Source of the DNA: Thiobacillus sp. | GTDB lineage: Bacteria; Pseudomonadota; Gammaproteobacteria; Burkholderiales; Thiobacillaceae | DNA: 64,000 bases | Assembly: GCA_018263115.1 (NCBI GenBank) | Contig: JADFDC010000006.1 | Span: 1 to 64,000 of the forward strand | Direction of reading: 5' to 3' | Part shown: piece after piece, positions 36,101 to 45,488 of the stretch | Numbering within the stretch: position 1 is the stretch's first letter | Layout of the letters: each line of letters begins with the position of its first letter | The notes under the pieces: model-generated | What the model was told of the DNA's origin: nothing | Databases searched by the model: none | What the model saw: the letters and a program-made list of their open reading frames with translations, nothing else | Program-made: the position numbers and the translations under genes

Positions 36101-37249
36101 TTACCTAACCTGGCCCAGCGCCCGGGCGCCCGTCGTCACCACGCGCTCGCCGCCAGCCAGGCCCTCGATCACCAGCACGCGCTCCGCGTCCAGCGGCAGG
36201 GTTTTCACGCGTCTCGGTACAAAGCGTTCGGCGGTGTCATGCACCCAGACCATGCTTTCATTGGCGTCGTTGCGGCTGATCGCGGCGGCGGGTACGGCAA
36301 CGCCGGGGCGGGTGACACCTGTTTCGGCCAGCACCTTCACGGTCTGTCCGATTGCAAGCAGCGGCACATTCCCCTCGCCCGCCGCCCGCCGGATGCGGAA
36401 CAGCACGGGCAGCGCCTGTTCACGCAGGGCAAGGCCGGCACCGATTAAATCCAACCCGATGCTGACCTCGCCCGTCCGTGCGGTGGCGCGTTTCAGTCCG
36501 GCTGTTGCACGGGCGTCAAACGCCAGGGCTTCGACGACAAGACGGCCGGGATCGACAATCTCGAACAACACCTCTTTAGCATCGACCACCTGGCCGACGC
36601 TTGCCGAACTCGACGCGACCACACCCGAAACGGGCGCAACCAGCGCGATGCGTCCGCCCAGTGCGCCACCGATGGCTTTTTTCCGGGCGTGCAGGCTGTC
36701 GAGTTCAATGCGCGCCTGCTCGATTTCCTTTGCCGGCACGCTGCCTTCAAGCTCCTCCAGTCGCGCCAGACGCTTTTCAATCACGCGGGCCTGTGCAGAC
36801 AATTCAGCCAGGCTGGACTGCTTGTCGGCCCGGCTGGAGGCATCCAGCACGGGCATCAACCAGGCCAGCACCTGTCCGCGCGCCACGCGCTGCCCCACCA
36901 GCGCGATGCCCTTGGGCCCCGTCGTGATGATGCCGGCCTGTGCTACCTGAACGCGCCCGCCCGCATTTGGGTCGGCGATCACGCGGCCGGGAAGCTCGAT
37001 CACGCCGGGGAATTCGCCCTTTTCCGCCACCACGGTGCGAATGCCCAGCGCGCGCTGTGCGGGCTTGGGCACGAAGAGACTGTCGTCAGCCAGGCGCTGG
37101 GAAACCCCAGCCATTGCCGCCCCCGCAGCATTCCCCGGCTTGGCAACGGGAGCCGGCTCGTCGTGGCTGTGATCTTCACCGCCATGCGCAAAGGCCTGGC
37201 CAGCAAGACCATGCAACAGAATCATGGGAAGCAGCAGGCGCATGTTCAT
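36101..37249 (-). CDS. RND efflux periplasmic adaptor (CzcB-like)
   Basis: The 382-residue precursor has a signal peptide (MRLLLPMILLHGLAGQAFA) and a His-rich N-terminus (HGGEDHSHDE), a common feature of metal-exporting adaptors. Next come a beta-barrel/lipoyl region (GRVQVAQAGIITTGPKGIALVGQRVARGQVLAWLMPV), a short helical hairpin at about 145-195 and a C-terminal barrel domain. It links the RND pump to the outer-membrane factor. An ATG at 37243 would lose only two residues. It overlaps the 172-residue protein upstream by 4 bases. Confidence 0.92.
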   Translation of the reverse strand: MNMRLLLPMILLHGLAGQAFAHGGEDHSHDEPAPVAKPGNAAGAAMAGVSQRLADDSLFVPKPAQRALGIRTVVAEKGEFPGVIELPGRVIADPNAGGRVQVAQAGIITTGPKGIALVGQRVARGQVLAWLMPVLDASSRADKQSSLAELSAQARVIEKRLARLEELEGSVPAKEIEQARIELDSLHARKKAIGGALGGRIALVAPVSGVVASSSASVGQVVDAKEVLFEIVDPGRLVVEALAFDARATAGLKRATARTGEVSIGLDLIGAGLALREQALPVLFRIRRAAGEGNVPLLAIGQTVKVLAETGVTRPGVAVPAAAISRNDANESMVWVHDTAERFVPRRVKTLPLDAERVLVIEGLAGGERVVTTGARALGQVR

Positions 37250-37764
37250 TTCCTTCTTCTCATGCGGATGACAATCGCGGCCAGCAGGGCCAGAACTATG
37301 ACCCCTCCGACCCAGGGCAGCCAGTTGACCAAGACATTCTTCGCCGCCGTCGAATCCGCCGCTTTCATGCCAGCTGCGTTCATGTCAAAACGGGCGGTGA
37401 GCAGGTCCGAATCCTCGCCGGCTTCAACCGTAACGGTCAGCGCATGCTGTCCCGGTTCGGCCAGCGCGGGTGCCGAAAGTTTGAATGTTCCATTCTGTGA
37501 GGCAACCGCCTTGCCCTTGAAGGAACCCGATTCAATTTCAATGGACGCCTGCTCGATGGGTTCGTTGCTGTCGGCCTTGTCCAGATACAGCCACAAGGCC
37601 TTGCCGTCCAGGATGCCCACCAGTTCAAACAGATCGCCGCGCGCCTCGAATCGCGGCGCGACGCTGGAGACAGGCGGAGGCGCTTCGTCGCCATGGTCAT
37701 GGCCTTCGTGCGCGTGACTGACCGAGGCAAACAGAAGCAGCATGAAGACAACAGGAAATCTCAC
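37246..37764 (-). CDS. His-rich periplasmic/membrane protein within the efflux operon
   Basis: The 172-residue protein has a signal peptide (FPVVFMLLLFASVSHA), then a HEGHDHGDE patch. A beta-sandwich-like segment of about 95 residues follows. A C-terminal membrane helix (WLPWVGGVIVLALLAAIVI) and basic tail would anchor it in the inner membrane facing the periplasm. The start is a GTG overlapping the outer-membrane factor stop (GTGA). The position between the CzcC-like and CzcB-like genes suggests a metal-handling accessory subunit. I do not know a named family. Confidence 0.8.
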   Translation of the reverse strand: MRFPVVFMLLLFASVSHAHEGHDHGDEAPPPVSSVAPRFEARGDLFELVGILDGKALWLYLDKADSNEPIEQASIEIESGSFKGKAVASQNGTFKLSAPALAEPGQHALTVTVEAGEDSDLLTARFDMNAAGMKAADSTAAKNVLVNWLPWVGGVIVLALLAAIVIRMRRRK

Positions 37765-38954
37765 GGCAACACCCCCCGGGATTGATTGATTTTTGCCTTG
37801 GCCGAGGCGAGCGAGACCCTTGCCCGGGCAGCTTCCAGTTTTGCCTGGCTGGCATTGCCGCGCGCGCGCATCAGCTCGGAAAGCGCGAGTTCGCCCAGAT
37901 CAAACGCCTTTTGCAGCAGCCTCAACCGTTCCGTCGCGGCGGCCACGCGCTCGACCGCGGTTGAATGGGTTGCTTCAGCGTTTTCCAGCAGGGCTTCCGC
38001 CTCGCGCTGATCGGCCTCGATTTCATCCAGAATCTGCCTGCTCTCGGCTTCGGCCTGGATCAGCCCCGCATTGGCCGCCGCCATGCGCGGCGCGTTGCGG
38101 CCCTCGGTGGCGAAGGGAAAGCGCAGGCCCAGGCGCAGGCTGTTGTTGTCGGGCTGGGAACCGGCATCGCGCGATTGCTGCCAGCCTAAGCTCAATTCAG
38201 GCGCATCCCGCCCCGACGTACGGATGAAAGCCAGTTCGGCCCGTGCACGCCCGGCCACCGCCTCTGCAAGTACCTGTCGCGGATGCGGCTGATCTGACTT
38301 GACGGCTTCCTCCTCAATCCTGTCCGGCAAGGTTTCCAGCCCGGTCAGGGCACGGTAGCGGATGTGCGCCTGACGTTCTTTCGTTCGTGCGTCGGCCAGC
38401 ACATTGCTCGCGGCCAGCGTCTCTTCCTTCGCCATCAGTAGATCGGTACGGGCCAGGTCGCCCGCCTTCACCCGCCTGGCCACATCGGCTTCCAGGCGCT
38501 GGGCTGTTTCAAGGCGTTCACTGGCCAGCTCGGCTTCCGAACGCGCGGCCGCAAAGGCCCAGACCGACTCGCGCAGTTTGCCCGCCAGCGCGAGACGGGC
38601 CTCGACGATGGCCGCCTGGCTGTCCGTAGTTTCCTTTTCCGCCAGCCTTTTTTTTGCATTTCTCTGTCCCGGCATCCACAAGGGCAGATTCAGGTCGACC
38701 TCGCGTTCGCGCAGGCCAAGGTTCTCGTTCAGCCGGTCGTCGCGATGGCTGATTTCGACCGAGGGCGCTTCAGGAAACCAGCTTCTGGCTTCGGCGTGGC
38801 GGGCCTCCGCCATCAGCCCGCGCGATTCCGCGATGCGTCCCTGCGCCGCGCGTTCCCAGGCATGGTCCAGCGCCTCGCGCAGCGTGCCTGCCGCCCACGT
38901 TGGCGTGGACACGATAAAGGCAATAACGCACAAGGCAAGGCCGGAAAATTTCAT
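37761..38954 (-). CDS. Outer-membrane efflux factor (TolC/CzcC family)
   Basis: The 397-residue precursor has a signal peptide (ALCVIAFIVSTPTWA) and the repeated helical-hairpin pattern of TolC-family proteins. Examples are LREALDHAWERAAQGRIAESRGLMAEARHAEARSWFPEAPSVEI and LRLGLRFPFATEGRNAPRMAAANAGLIQAEAE. It forms the outer-membrane channel of the tripartite pump. First gene of the operon, divergent from the two-component system, with the palindrome at 39022-39041 between them. Confidence 0.9.
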   Translation of the reverse strand: MKFSGLALCVIAFIVSTPTWAAGTLREALDHAWERAAQGRIAESRGLMAEARHAEARSWFPEAPSVEISHRDDRLNENLGLREREVDLNLPLWMPGQRNAKKRLAEKETTDSQAAIVEARLALAGKLRESVWAFAAARSEAELASERLETAQRLEADVARRVKAGDLARTDLLMAKEETLAASNVLADARTKERQAHIRYRALTGLETLPDRIEEEAVKSDQPHPRQVLAEAVAGRARAELAFIRTSGRDAPELSLGWQQSRDAGSQPDNNSLRLGLRFPFATEGRNAPRMAAANAGLIQAEAESRQILDEIEADQREAEALLENAEATHSTAVERVAAATERLRLLQKAFDLGELALSELMRARGNASQAKLEAARARVSLASAKAKINQSRGVLP

Positions 38955-39021
38955 CGAGCGGGTTTTCTTTTGGCAGATTTATGCAATTTGCCAAAGCCCT
39001 GCCAACAGCGCGCTGACAGGA

Positions 39022-39041
39022 AGATTACAATTTTGTAATCT
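39022..39041. promoter_or_regulatory. Perfect 20-bp palindrome, likely operator of the metal two-component system
   Basis: AGATTACAA and TTGTAATCT flank a central TT and form an exact palindrome. It lies 33 bases before the response-regulator start and 68 before the divergent efflux operon. CusR/CopR-type regulators are known to bind palindromes of the form ACAA-NN-TTGT, which this contains. Binding here is inference. Confidence 0.75.
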
Positions 39042-39073
39042 AGGCCGGTATTCCAGGCGATATAGTTAGCCCA

Positions 39074-39751
39074 ATGAGACTGCTGATAGTTGAAGACGAA
39101 CCCAAGACCGGTGACTACCTGCACCAGGGGCTGACCGAGGCCGGGTTTGTCGCCGACCTGGCGCGTACGGGAACGGATGGCCTGCACCTGGCCCGCACGG
39201 GTGATTACGATCTGGTCGTGCTCGACGTCATGCTGCCGGGCCTGGACGGCTGGCAGGTACTGGAATCCCTGCGCCGGGATAACAACCCAACTCCCGTGCT
39301 GTTCCTGACCGCGCGCGACGATGTCGCCGACCGCGTGCGCGGGCTGGAACTGGGCGCCGACGATTACTTGGTCAAGCCGTTCGCCTTTTCAGAACTGCTC
39401 GCGCGCATCCGCACCCTGCTGCGTCGCGGCAAGATAAAGGAACTGGAACACCTGCAAGTCGCCGATCTGGAACTGGATCACGTCAAGCGCCGGGCCACAC
39501 GCGGCGGACAGCGCATCGACCTTACCGCCAAGGAATTCGCCCTGCTCGCACTGCTGATGCGGCGGCAGGGCGAAGTGCTGTCGCGGGCGCTGATCGCCTC
39601 GCAGGTATGGGACATGAATTTCGACTCCGACACCAACGTCGTCGATGTCGCCATCAAGCGGCTGCGCGCCAAGGTCGACGATCCGTTCCCGGTGAAGCTG
39701 ATCCATACCGTGCGCGGCATGGGCTATGTGCTGGAGATCAGGGAATCGTGA
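39074..39751 (+). CDS. OmpR/CusR-type heavy-metal response regulator
   Basis: The 225-residue protein has a receiver domain with the phospho-acceptor Asp51 in [14 protein letters not shown] and the conserved Lys in [10 protein letters not shown] winged-helix DNA-binding domain follows at about 125-225 ([51 protein letters not shown]), matching the heavy-metal CopR/CusR/IrlR group. It probably controls the divergent efflux operon and itself through the palindrome at 39022-39041. The sensor kinase gene follows with a GTGA overlap. Confidence 0.94.
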   Translation: MRLLIVEDEPKTGDYLHQGLTEAGFVADLARTGTDGLHLARTGDYDLVVLDVMLPGLDGWQVLESLRRDNNPTPVLFLTARDDVADRVRGLELGADDYLVKPFAFSELLARIRTLLRRGKIKELEHLQVADLELDHVKRRATRGGQRIDLTAKEFALLALLMRRQGEVLSRALIASQVWDMNFDSDTNVVDVAIKRLRAKVDDPFPVKLIHTVRGMGYVLEIRES

Positions 39752-41142
39752 TTGTCCGGAAACTCGGCCATTCGCTCACCCTGCGTCTGGCGCTGCTTTA
39801 CGCAGCCTCGACCCTGCTGATACTGCTGTCCGTCGGCTTCTACATGATCCATATCATCGACAGCCACTTCGCCAGACAGGACACGGAGGAAATGCGGGGC
39901 AAGCTGGAACTGGCCTCGCGGCTCATCGCCAAGGCCGGGCAGGACAATACCCAGGACCAGTTGCCGCACCAGCTCGATGACGCGCTGGTCGGTCACCATC
40001 ATCTTTCGCTTGCCCTGTTTTCGGGCGGACAGAAAATCTATGGATTCGGCGAAGCCGACTACCCCGCTTCGCTGCTGGCCAGCCCAGCGGACAAACAGGA
40101 TGCGGCAAAGGCTTCAACCTGGACTCAGGGCAACACGCCCTATCGCGGCCTCGCCCTTCGCGTCGGCGCGAAACAGGATGCCAATCCCCTGACCCTGTCC
40201 GTCGCAGTCGAGACCAGCCACCACCGCGAATTCATCGACAGCATCAAGCTCGCCCTGTGGGCCGTCATCGCGCTGGCCACCCTCATCGCCGTGGCGCTGG
40301 GCTGGGCCGTCACGCGCGCCGGGCTCACACCGCTGCGGCAAACCGCGCAGCTGGCCCGGCAGATACGTATCGACCATCTCGACCAGCGCCTGCCCGCCGA
40401 TCGCGTGCCGCCCGAACTCGAGGAACTCACCTCCTCCTTCAACGCCATGCTCGACCGCCTGAGCGGCTCGTTCGAGCGGCTGTCCGCCTTTGCCGCCGAC
40501 CTGGCCCACGAGATGCGCACCCCCGTCAACACCCTGATGATGCAGACGCAGGTGATGCTGACGCAGGCCCGCACGGCGGAGGAATATCGCGAGGTGCTGG
40601 CTTCCAATCTCGAGGAATACGAACGCCTGGCCCGCACTATCGGCGACATGCTGTTCCTGGCCAAGGCCGACAATGGCCTGATTGTTCCCACGCGCGAGCC
40701 GGTCGATCTGGCGGAAGAAATCCGCGACCTGTTCGAGTTTTACGAAGCGCTGGCCGAAGACAGGCACATCAAACTGGAATGCAGCGGCGCCGCAACCATC
40801 CACGGCGACCGCCTCATGCTGCGCCGCGCCCTGTCCAATCTGCTCTCCAACGGCATCCGCCATGCGCCGGAATCCTGCACGGTAAATGTCGGCTTGAATA
40901 CGGCGGATGATGAAGTCGCTATCACCTTCGACAACCCGTGTCTGGACTTGGACCAGAAACACCTCGACCACCTGTTCGACCGCTTCTACCGCATTGACCC
41001 CGCGCGGCGCGACAGCGGCGAAGGCGCCGGCCTTGGCCTCGCCATTACCCGCTCCATCGCCCAGGCCCACGGCGGCGATGTGCAGGCATTACGGATACCG
41101 GGCGGAATACGGTTCGAGTTGAGACTGCCGAAAACGGCCTGA
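39748..41142 (+). CDS. Heavy-metal sensor histidine kinase
   Basis: From the GTG at 39748 (overlapping the regulator stop) the protein is 464 residues. An N-terminal helix and a second helix near 170-190 flank a periplasmic sensor domain of about 130 residues. A HAMP region follows. The H-box has His254 ([14 protein letters not shown]), then come the N-box ([13 protein letters not shown]) and the F/G2 boxes ([25 protein letters not shown]). The G1 position reads [11 protein letters not shown] and lacks the usual glycines, which is a deviation worth noting. It matches the CusS/IrlS/CopS group. Confidence 0.92.
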   Translation: MIVRKLGHSLTLRLALLYAASTLLILLSVGFYMIHIIDSHFARQDTEEMRGKLELASRLIAKAGQDNTQDQLPHQLDDALVGHHHLSLALFSGGQKIYGFGEADYPASLLASPADKQDAAKASTWTQGNTPYRGLALRVGAKQDANPLTLSVAVETSHHREFIDSIKLALWAVIALATLIAVALGWAVTRAGLTPLRQTAQLARQIRIDHLDQRLPADRVPPELEELTSSFNAMLDRLSGSFERLSAFAADLAHEMRTPVNTLMMQTQVMLTQARTAEEYREVLASNLEEYERLARTIGDMLFLAKADNGLIVPTREPVDLAEEIRDLFEFYEALAEDRHIKLECSGAATIHGDRLMLRRALSNLLSNGIRHAPESCTVNVGLNTADDEVAITFDNPCLDLDQKHLDHLFDRFYRIDPARRDSGEGAGLGLAITRSIAQAHGGDVQALRIPGGIRFELRLPKTA

Positions 41143-41149
41143 CTGCAAG

Positions 41150-41593
41150 CTACTGCTGAATCTCCGGCTCAACCAGCAGCGCAAGCAAGGTCAGCGATTC
41201 CTGCCAGCCTAGATAACACATCTCCGTCGGGATGGCGTCGGGGATGCCTTCCTGCACGATGCTCAATTCCGTACCGCACGAAACAGGCTTGAGTGAAATA
41301 CTGGTTTGCATCACCCCGGACAGATTGGGGTCATCGAATATGTCGGTGTAGCGAAGCAGCGCATTGGGGATCATCTCAAGATACTTGCCGCCAAACGAAT
41401 GGCTCTGCTGCGTGGTGAAGTTGGTAAACGACATCCTGAATGTTCCGTCCACCCTGGGCTCCAGCTGATGAACCGTGCAAACGAAACCATGCGGCGGCAG
41501 CCATTTGGCCAGGGCTTCCGGTGTGATGAATGCCCGATACACGCGCTCGGTCGGCGCCTTCAGCACGCGGTGAAAACGAACGGTTCCCGGCAT
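41150..41593 (-). CDS. SRPBCC/AHSA1-domain protein
   Basis: The 147-residue protein has the START-like AHSA1 pattern: HRVLKAPTERVYRAFITPEALAKWLPPHGF near the N-terminus, then GKYLEMIPNALLRYTDIFDD, and a C-terminal GWQESLTLLALLVEP helix. Such proteins bind hydrophobic ligands or act in stress responses. No function is implied by the neighbours. It converges on the sensor kinase gene with a 7-base gap. Confidence 0.88.
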   Translation of the reverse strand: MPGTVRFHRVLKAPTERVYRAFITPEALAKWLPPHGFVCTVHQLEPRVDGTFRMSFTNFTTQQSHSFGGKYLEMIPNALLRYTDIFDDPNLSGVMQTSISLKPVSCGTELSIVQEGIPDAIPTEMCYLGWQESLTLLALLVEPEIQQ

Positions 41594-41780
41594 GGCTAAT
41601 CTCCTTGTTGCTGGACTGGTGACCTAATCACAAACTGCCTGAATCAGGTGTTCTCCATCATAGATTAAACAGGATTGAACTGACGGGCCGAATGCGAACA
41701 GCTTGAACCGGGATTGCCAAAACAGCCCGGACTTGCGCTACATTGAATAAAACCGCGCATGACAAAACAAGGAAGCTGCC

Positions 41781-42146
41781 ATGACAAAGGAAAACAACCG
41801 GCTGGACCAGATCGTTCTTGAGGCACGGCGCAATGCCGAAAAACGCGAGGCGGGATACCGCGCGCAGGCGCTCAAGCTGTTTCCGTGGGTGTGCGGACGA
41901 TGCGCCCGAACCTTTATCCACAGCAATCTTCAGTTGCTGGAAGTCCACCACAAAAACGGCAACCACGACGACAACCCGCCCGACGGCAGCAACTGGGAAC
42001 TCCTCTGCACCTACTGCCACGAACATGAACATTCCAAACTGAAAGACATGGCCGGCCGAGGGGATGCAGAAAACACATCATCAGCCGCAACACACAATCC
42101 CTTCGCGGAACTCAAGGCGATGATGGAATCGAAGAAACGGGACTAA
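41781..42146 (+). CDS. yajD: YajD-family HNH nuclease
   Basis: The 121-residue protein has a CGRCART zinc knuckle and an HNH core (LEVHHKNGNHDDNPPDGSNWELLCTYCHEHEH), the usual YajD arrangement. The N-terminal 35 residues are basic and helical. YajD function is not established. The gene lies 163 bases before the dcm operon and is transcribed the same way, so it may be part of the same defence-like island. A GGAAG ribosome-binding site precedes the ATG. Confidence 0.85.
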   Translation: MTKENNRLDQIVLEARRNAEKREAGYRAQALKLFPWVCGRCARTFIHSNLQLLEVHHKNGNHDDNPPDGSNWELLCTYCHEHEHSKLKDMAGRGDAENTSSAATHNPFAELKAMMESKKRD

Positions 42147-42254
42147 GGCCAGGCTTTGACTGGTTTGATGATAGGGGCATCCGAGGCCGCAAGGTGGCCC
42201 AAAGCAGTCATTCAAGCCTGAAACAATTTGTTCGTTTTCGGCCATGCCCAAGAC

Positions 42255-42283
42255 TTGAAAAGAACAGATATAGGGCGTATTGT
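42255..42283 (+). promoter_or_regulatory. Candidate promoter for the dcm operon
   Basis: TTGAAA at 42255-42260 and TATTGT at 42278-42283 are spaced by 17 bases, 26 bases before the dcm start. EcoRII-type methyltransferases are known to repress their own promoter, so an operator may overlap it. Confidence 0.4.
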
Positions 42284-42309
42284 CCTCAAAAATACCCAGA
42301 GGATAGCCC

Positions 42310-43602
42310 ATGCCCGCTCCAACACCCATTGCTACTGTACTTACCACGGGCGGCGATGACGCCGTTCTGGCCTACCTGAAAGCCGCCCGGGAACATCACA
42401 CGCAGGCCAAGATTGCGAAATTCCTGAAAACCACCCCCCGCACGATTCGCCGCTGGGAAGCCCGGCAATCCGTCCCTCCACCCTATGTCATTCACGCCCT
42501 GCAACAGCTTTTGCCACTCGATTTGCCATTCGAGGGTGAGGCCGCATTCAGCTTTATTGACCTGTTCGCGGGTATTGGCGGCATCCGCAGCGCGTTTGAG
42601 AGCATAGGTGGCCGCTGTGTCTTCACAAGCGAATGGGACAGCTATGCACAGAAAACCTATGCAGAAAACTTCCGGGATGGTCATGCACTTAATGGCGACA
42701 TCACGCAGGTGCGGGCCGCGGATATCCCCGACCATGACGTGCTGCTGGCGGGCTTCCCCTGCCAGCCATTTTCCATCGCCGGCGTCTCCAAGAAGAATGC
42801 GCTCGGCAAGGCGCACGGCTTTGCCTGCGAAACCCAGGGCACGCTGTTTTTTGATGTGGCCCGGATCATTGCCGAAAAGCGCCCGCGCGCCTTCCTGCTG
42901 GAAAACGTCAAGAACCTCACCTCACATGACAAGGGCCGCACATTCACCGTCATCAAACGCACTCTCAGCGAAGAACTTGGCTATCACATTCACACCCGCG
43001 TCATCGATGGCGCACACTTCGTTCCCCAGCATAGGGAGCGCATCCTCATCGTTGGTTTTCGTGAGCCAGTTGCTTTCGACTTTGATGCGCTGCCCCTCCC
43101 TCCCAAGGGCCAGCACACACTGAAAGAAATCCTGCACCGCACGGACGGCAGCGAACCGCAACTCCCGTGGGACGACGGCCGCTTCTTCGATCACGTCAAA
43201 AACAAAGTGCAGGACAAATACACCCTTACCGACAAACTCTGGCGTTACCTGCAAAACTACGCCGAGAAACACCGCGCCAAAGGCAATGGATTCGGGTTTG
43301 GCCTTGTAACCAAAGACAATATCGCCCGAACCCTGTCCGCCCGCTACTACAAGGACGGCTCAGAGATTCTGGTCAATCAGGGCAAACGCAAAAATCCACG
43401 CCGACTTACGCCAAGGGAATGCGCAAGACTGATGGGTTTCCCCGACACGTTCCGGATTCCGGTGTCGGATACGCGTGCATACAAGCAGTTTGGCAATTCT
43501 GTCGTAGTTGATGTCATGGTTCATGTCGCAAGACTTATGCAACCTTATCTGGAAGCTGATATCCTGGAACCCGAACTACCCCTTCGTTACGCCACAGCCT
43601 GA
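42310..43602 (+). CDS. dcm: DNA (cytosine-5) methyltransferase, Dcm/M.EcoRII-like
   Basis: The 430-residue enzyme methylates cytosine in DNA. An N-terminal helix-turn-helix ([21 protein letters not shown]) precedes motif I ([16 protein letters not shown]). The catalytic motif [10 protein letters not shown] has Cys at about 151, followed by ENVKNL (VI), [11 protein letters not shown] (VIII) and [10 protein letters not shown] (X). The accompanying vsr and EcoRII-like endonuclease genes suggest recognition of CCWGG, by analogy. It leads an operon of five genes. The 93-residue orphan gene starts 9 bases after its stop. Confidence 0.94.
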   Translation: MPAPTPIATVLTTGGDDAVLAYLKAAREHHTQAKIAKFLKTTPRTIRRWEARQSVPPPYVIHALQQLLPLDLPFEGEAAFSFIDLFAGIGGIRSAFESIGGRCVFTSEWDSYAQKTYAENFRDGHALNGDITQVRAADIPDHDVLLAGFPCQPFSIAGVSKKNALGKAHGFACETQGTLFFDVARIIAEKRPRAFLLENVKNLTSHDKGRTFTVIKRTLSEELGYHIHTRVIDGAHFVPQHRERILIVGFREPVAFDFDALPLPPKGQHTLKEILHRTDGSEPQLPWDDGRFFDHVKNKVQDKYTLTDKLWRYLQNYAEKHRAKGNGFGFGLVTKDNIARTLSARYYKDGSEILVNQGKRKNPRRLTPRECARLMGFPDTFRIPVSDTRAYKQFGNSVVVDVMVHVARLMQPYLEADILEPELPLRYATA

Positions 43603-43611
43603 GGAGAAACC

Positions 43612-43893
43612 ATGCAAACACAATCAAGCATCCCAAAGCTTCACGACACAACATTCGATAGCGCCTTGCGCTGGTTCTCTGAACTGCAATGCAGCGGATT
43701 ACTTTTTCACCCTGAAGATGATCCGGCTACGATTGTTCGAACAGCCAATGGCATACCTGTATTCACAGATACTGAAGTTCAGGAGTTACGCTTTCTCATA
43801 AGAGAACTGGAAGAAAAATTGGGGCACGAGAATATGATTGATGCCGCTTACCCGATTTTTATGAAGGCTGCTGGAGTTCAGCTGGATGCCTGA
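43612..43893 (+). CDS. Orphan small protein between dcm and the DUF262/HNH gene
   Basis: A 93-residue ORF preceded by a strong GAGGAG ribosome-binding site. It is soluble and slightly acidic, with a central EVQELRFLIRELEEKLGHENM helix that could form a coiled coil. No recognisable domain. Base composition is richer in A and T than dcm before it, and resembles the gene that follows. It may be an accessory, inhibitor or antitoxin-like partner of the following endonuclease, but this is inference from position only. Confidence 0.65.
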   Translation: MQTQSSIPKLHDTTFDSALRWFSELQCSGLLFHPEDDPATIVRTANGIPVFTDTEVQELRFLIRELEEKLGHENMIDAAYPIFMKAAGVQLDA

Positions 43894-43916
43894 GTAGCTT
43901 TTGATAAAAATAAAAA

Positions 43917-45488
43917 ATGGCTGCTAGAAAAAAATTTGTAAATCTTGACGCGATGATTGAGCGCGCCGATTTCGCTCTTATTTCGGAGACGAGCGAAGTC
44001 ATTACAGAGAAAATAGACAAAATTTCTCTCCGCGATTTAGAACGTGAAGCGCACTTGCTTCCTAACCTGAGAAAACCCGATTTTCAGCGTGAAACCAATC
44101 ATTGGTCGCCAGAGCAAGTTGCTTCGCTTGTACAGTGTTTTGCTGAAGGTGACCTTATTCCATCAGTAATCCTATGGTCATCGTCGCAATATATTTTCGT
44201 AATTGATGGTGGACATCGACTTAGCGCTTTGCGCGCATGGATTGAGGATGACTATGGTGTCGGACCAATATCCATGAAGTTTTTTGGATATCAGATTACC
44301 GATGACCAGAGAAAAGCTGCTGAAGAGACAAAGCGTCTGATAGAAAAGCGAGTCGGATCATGGCAACACTGGCGGACAAAAAATCAGCAGCCAAACCTGG
44401 CTGAGGCCGACCGCATCAAGGCCAAGAACCTTAGTACCCGTGCAATTCCGGTGCAGTGGGTGCCGGGTGATGCTGAAAGAGCAGAAGCTTCGTTCTACAA
44501 AATCAATACCCAAGGGACACCTCTTGATGACATCGAAGAGTTACTCATTCGAAACAGGAAAAGGCCTGTTCCTATTGCAGCAAGATCAATTATTCGTGCC
44601 GGGATGGGACACAAATACTGGTCACGTTTCACAGAAGCAAACAAAAAACGTATTGAAGAACTGGCAAAGGCGCTCTATCAGGTTCTTTTCGAGCCAGAGT
44701 TAGAGGCCCCAATTAAAACGCTTGACTTACCATTGGGCGGAGTTGCTGGTGTTCGAACAGCACTCTCACTCTTGATTGATTTTGTTTTGGTTGCCAGTCG
44801 AAACCAACAAGGCTTGCCTGCAAAAGTGGAGGACCAGACAGAAGACGAGACTGGGGAATCGACTATTTTGGTGCTAGAAAAATCACTAGCTTTAGCTCAG
44901 CGAATGACAGGCAATGGTTCAGGAAGCCTTGGCCTTCACCCTGCTGTATATTTTTATGGCTCATCCGGCCGTCATTCACCGCCCTTGTTTATGGGTATGG
45001 CCACACTAATTGCCAGAAAAGTGTCGAATAATGACGATGGCTTTTTCCGTACTTTCACAGAAAGCCGAAAAATCCTTGAGGACACTCTCGTTAAAAATAA
45101 ACCGCTTCTGACACCCATTATCCAGCAGCTACGCAGCGGGAAACGCTATGAAGCGATCGCCAATCTACTGGATCAAATGATTAAAAATATCAAAGCAGGA
45201 ATATCGCCCACCGAGCAACAAATAGTCGACTGGGCCGGCGTCAGCGGGAAGGTTTTTGTAGGGGGTGAAATTACTACTGGACGTAATTTCTCTGAAGACA
45301 CCAAAAGTGCTGTATATCTGAAGCAAGCCTTAGAGAAGGCACTCAGATGCCCAATTTGCGAAGGCTATCTCGATCCACAGAAATCCGTTTCTTATGACCA
45401 TCAAATACGCCTTCGCGAGGGAGGCAACGGTAGCGAGGACAACTGTCAGTTGACACATCCCTATTGCAATCAGTCCATAAAAAATTAA
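43917..45488 (+). CDS. DUF262 (ParB-like) and HNH-domain putative endonuclease
   Basis: The 523-residue protein has an N-terminal DUF262/ParB-like part, with the motif VIDGGHRLSALRAW at about residues 95-108, similar to GmrS-type NTP-binding modules. A long helical middle follows. The C-terminal HNH domain begins with CPIC (Cys478, Cys481) and continues SVSYDHQIRLREGGNGSEDNCQLTHPYCN. Such proteins (GmrSD/DUF262 relatives) cleave modified DNA or act in other defence systems. It is the AT-richest gene of the operon and lies between the orphan ORF and vsr. Its stop overlaps the vsr start (TAATG). Confidence 0.8.
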   Translation: MAARKKFVNLDAMIERADFALISETSEVITEKIDKISLRDLEREAHLLPNLRKPDFQRETNHWSPEQVASLVQCFAEGDLIPSVILWSSSQYIFVIDGGHRLSALRAWIEDDYGVGPISMKFFGYQITDDQRKAAEETKRLIEKRVGSWQHWRTKNQQPNLAEADRIKAKNLSTRAIPVQWVPGDAERAEASFYKINTQGTPLDDIEELLIRNRKRPVPIAARSIIRAGMGHKYWSRFTEANKKRIEELAKALYQVLFEPELEAPIKTLDLPLGGVAGVRTALSLLIDFVLVASRNQQGLPAKVEDQTEDETGESTILVLEKSLALAQRMTGNGSGSLGLHPAVYFYGSSGRHSPPLFMGMATLIARKVSNNDDGFFRTFTESRKILEDTLVKNKPLLTPIIQQLRSGKRYEAIANLLDQMIKNIKAGISPTEQQIVDWAGVSGKVFVGGEITTGRNFSEDTKSAVYLKQALEKALRCPICEGYLDPQKSVSYDHQIRLREGGNGSEDNCQLTHPYCNQSIKN

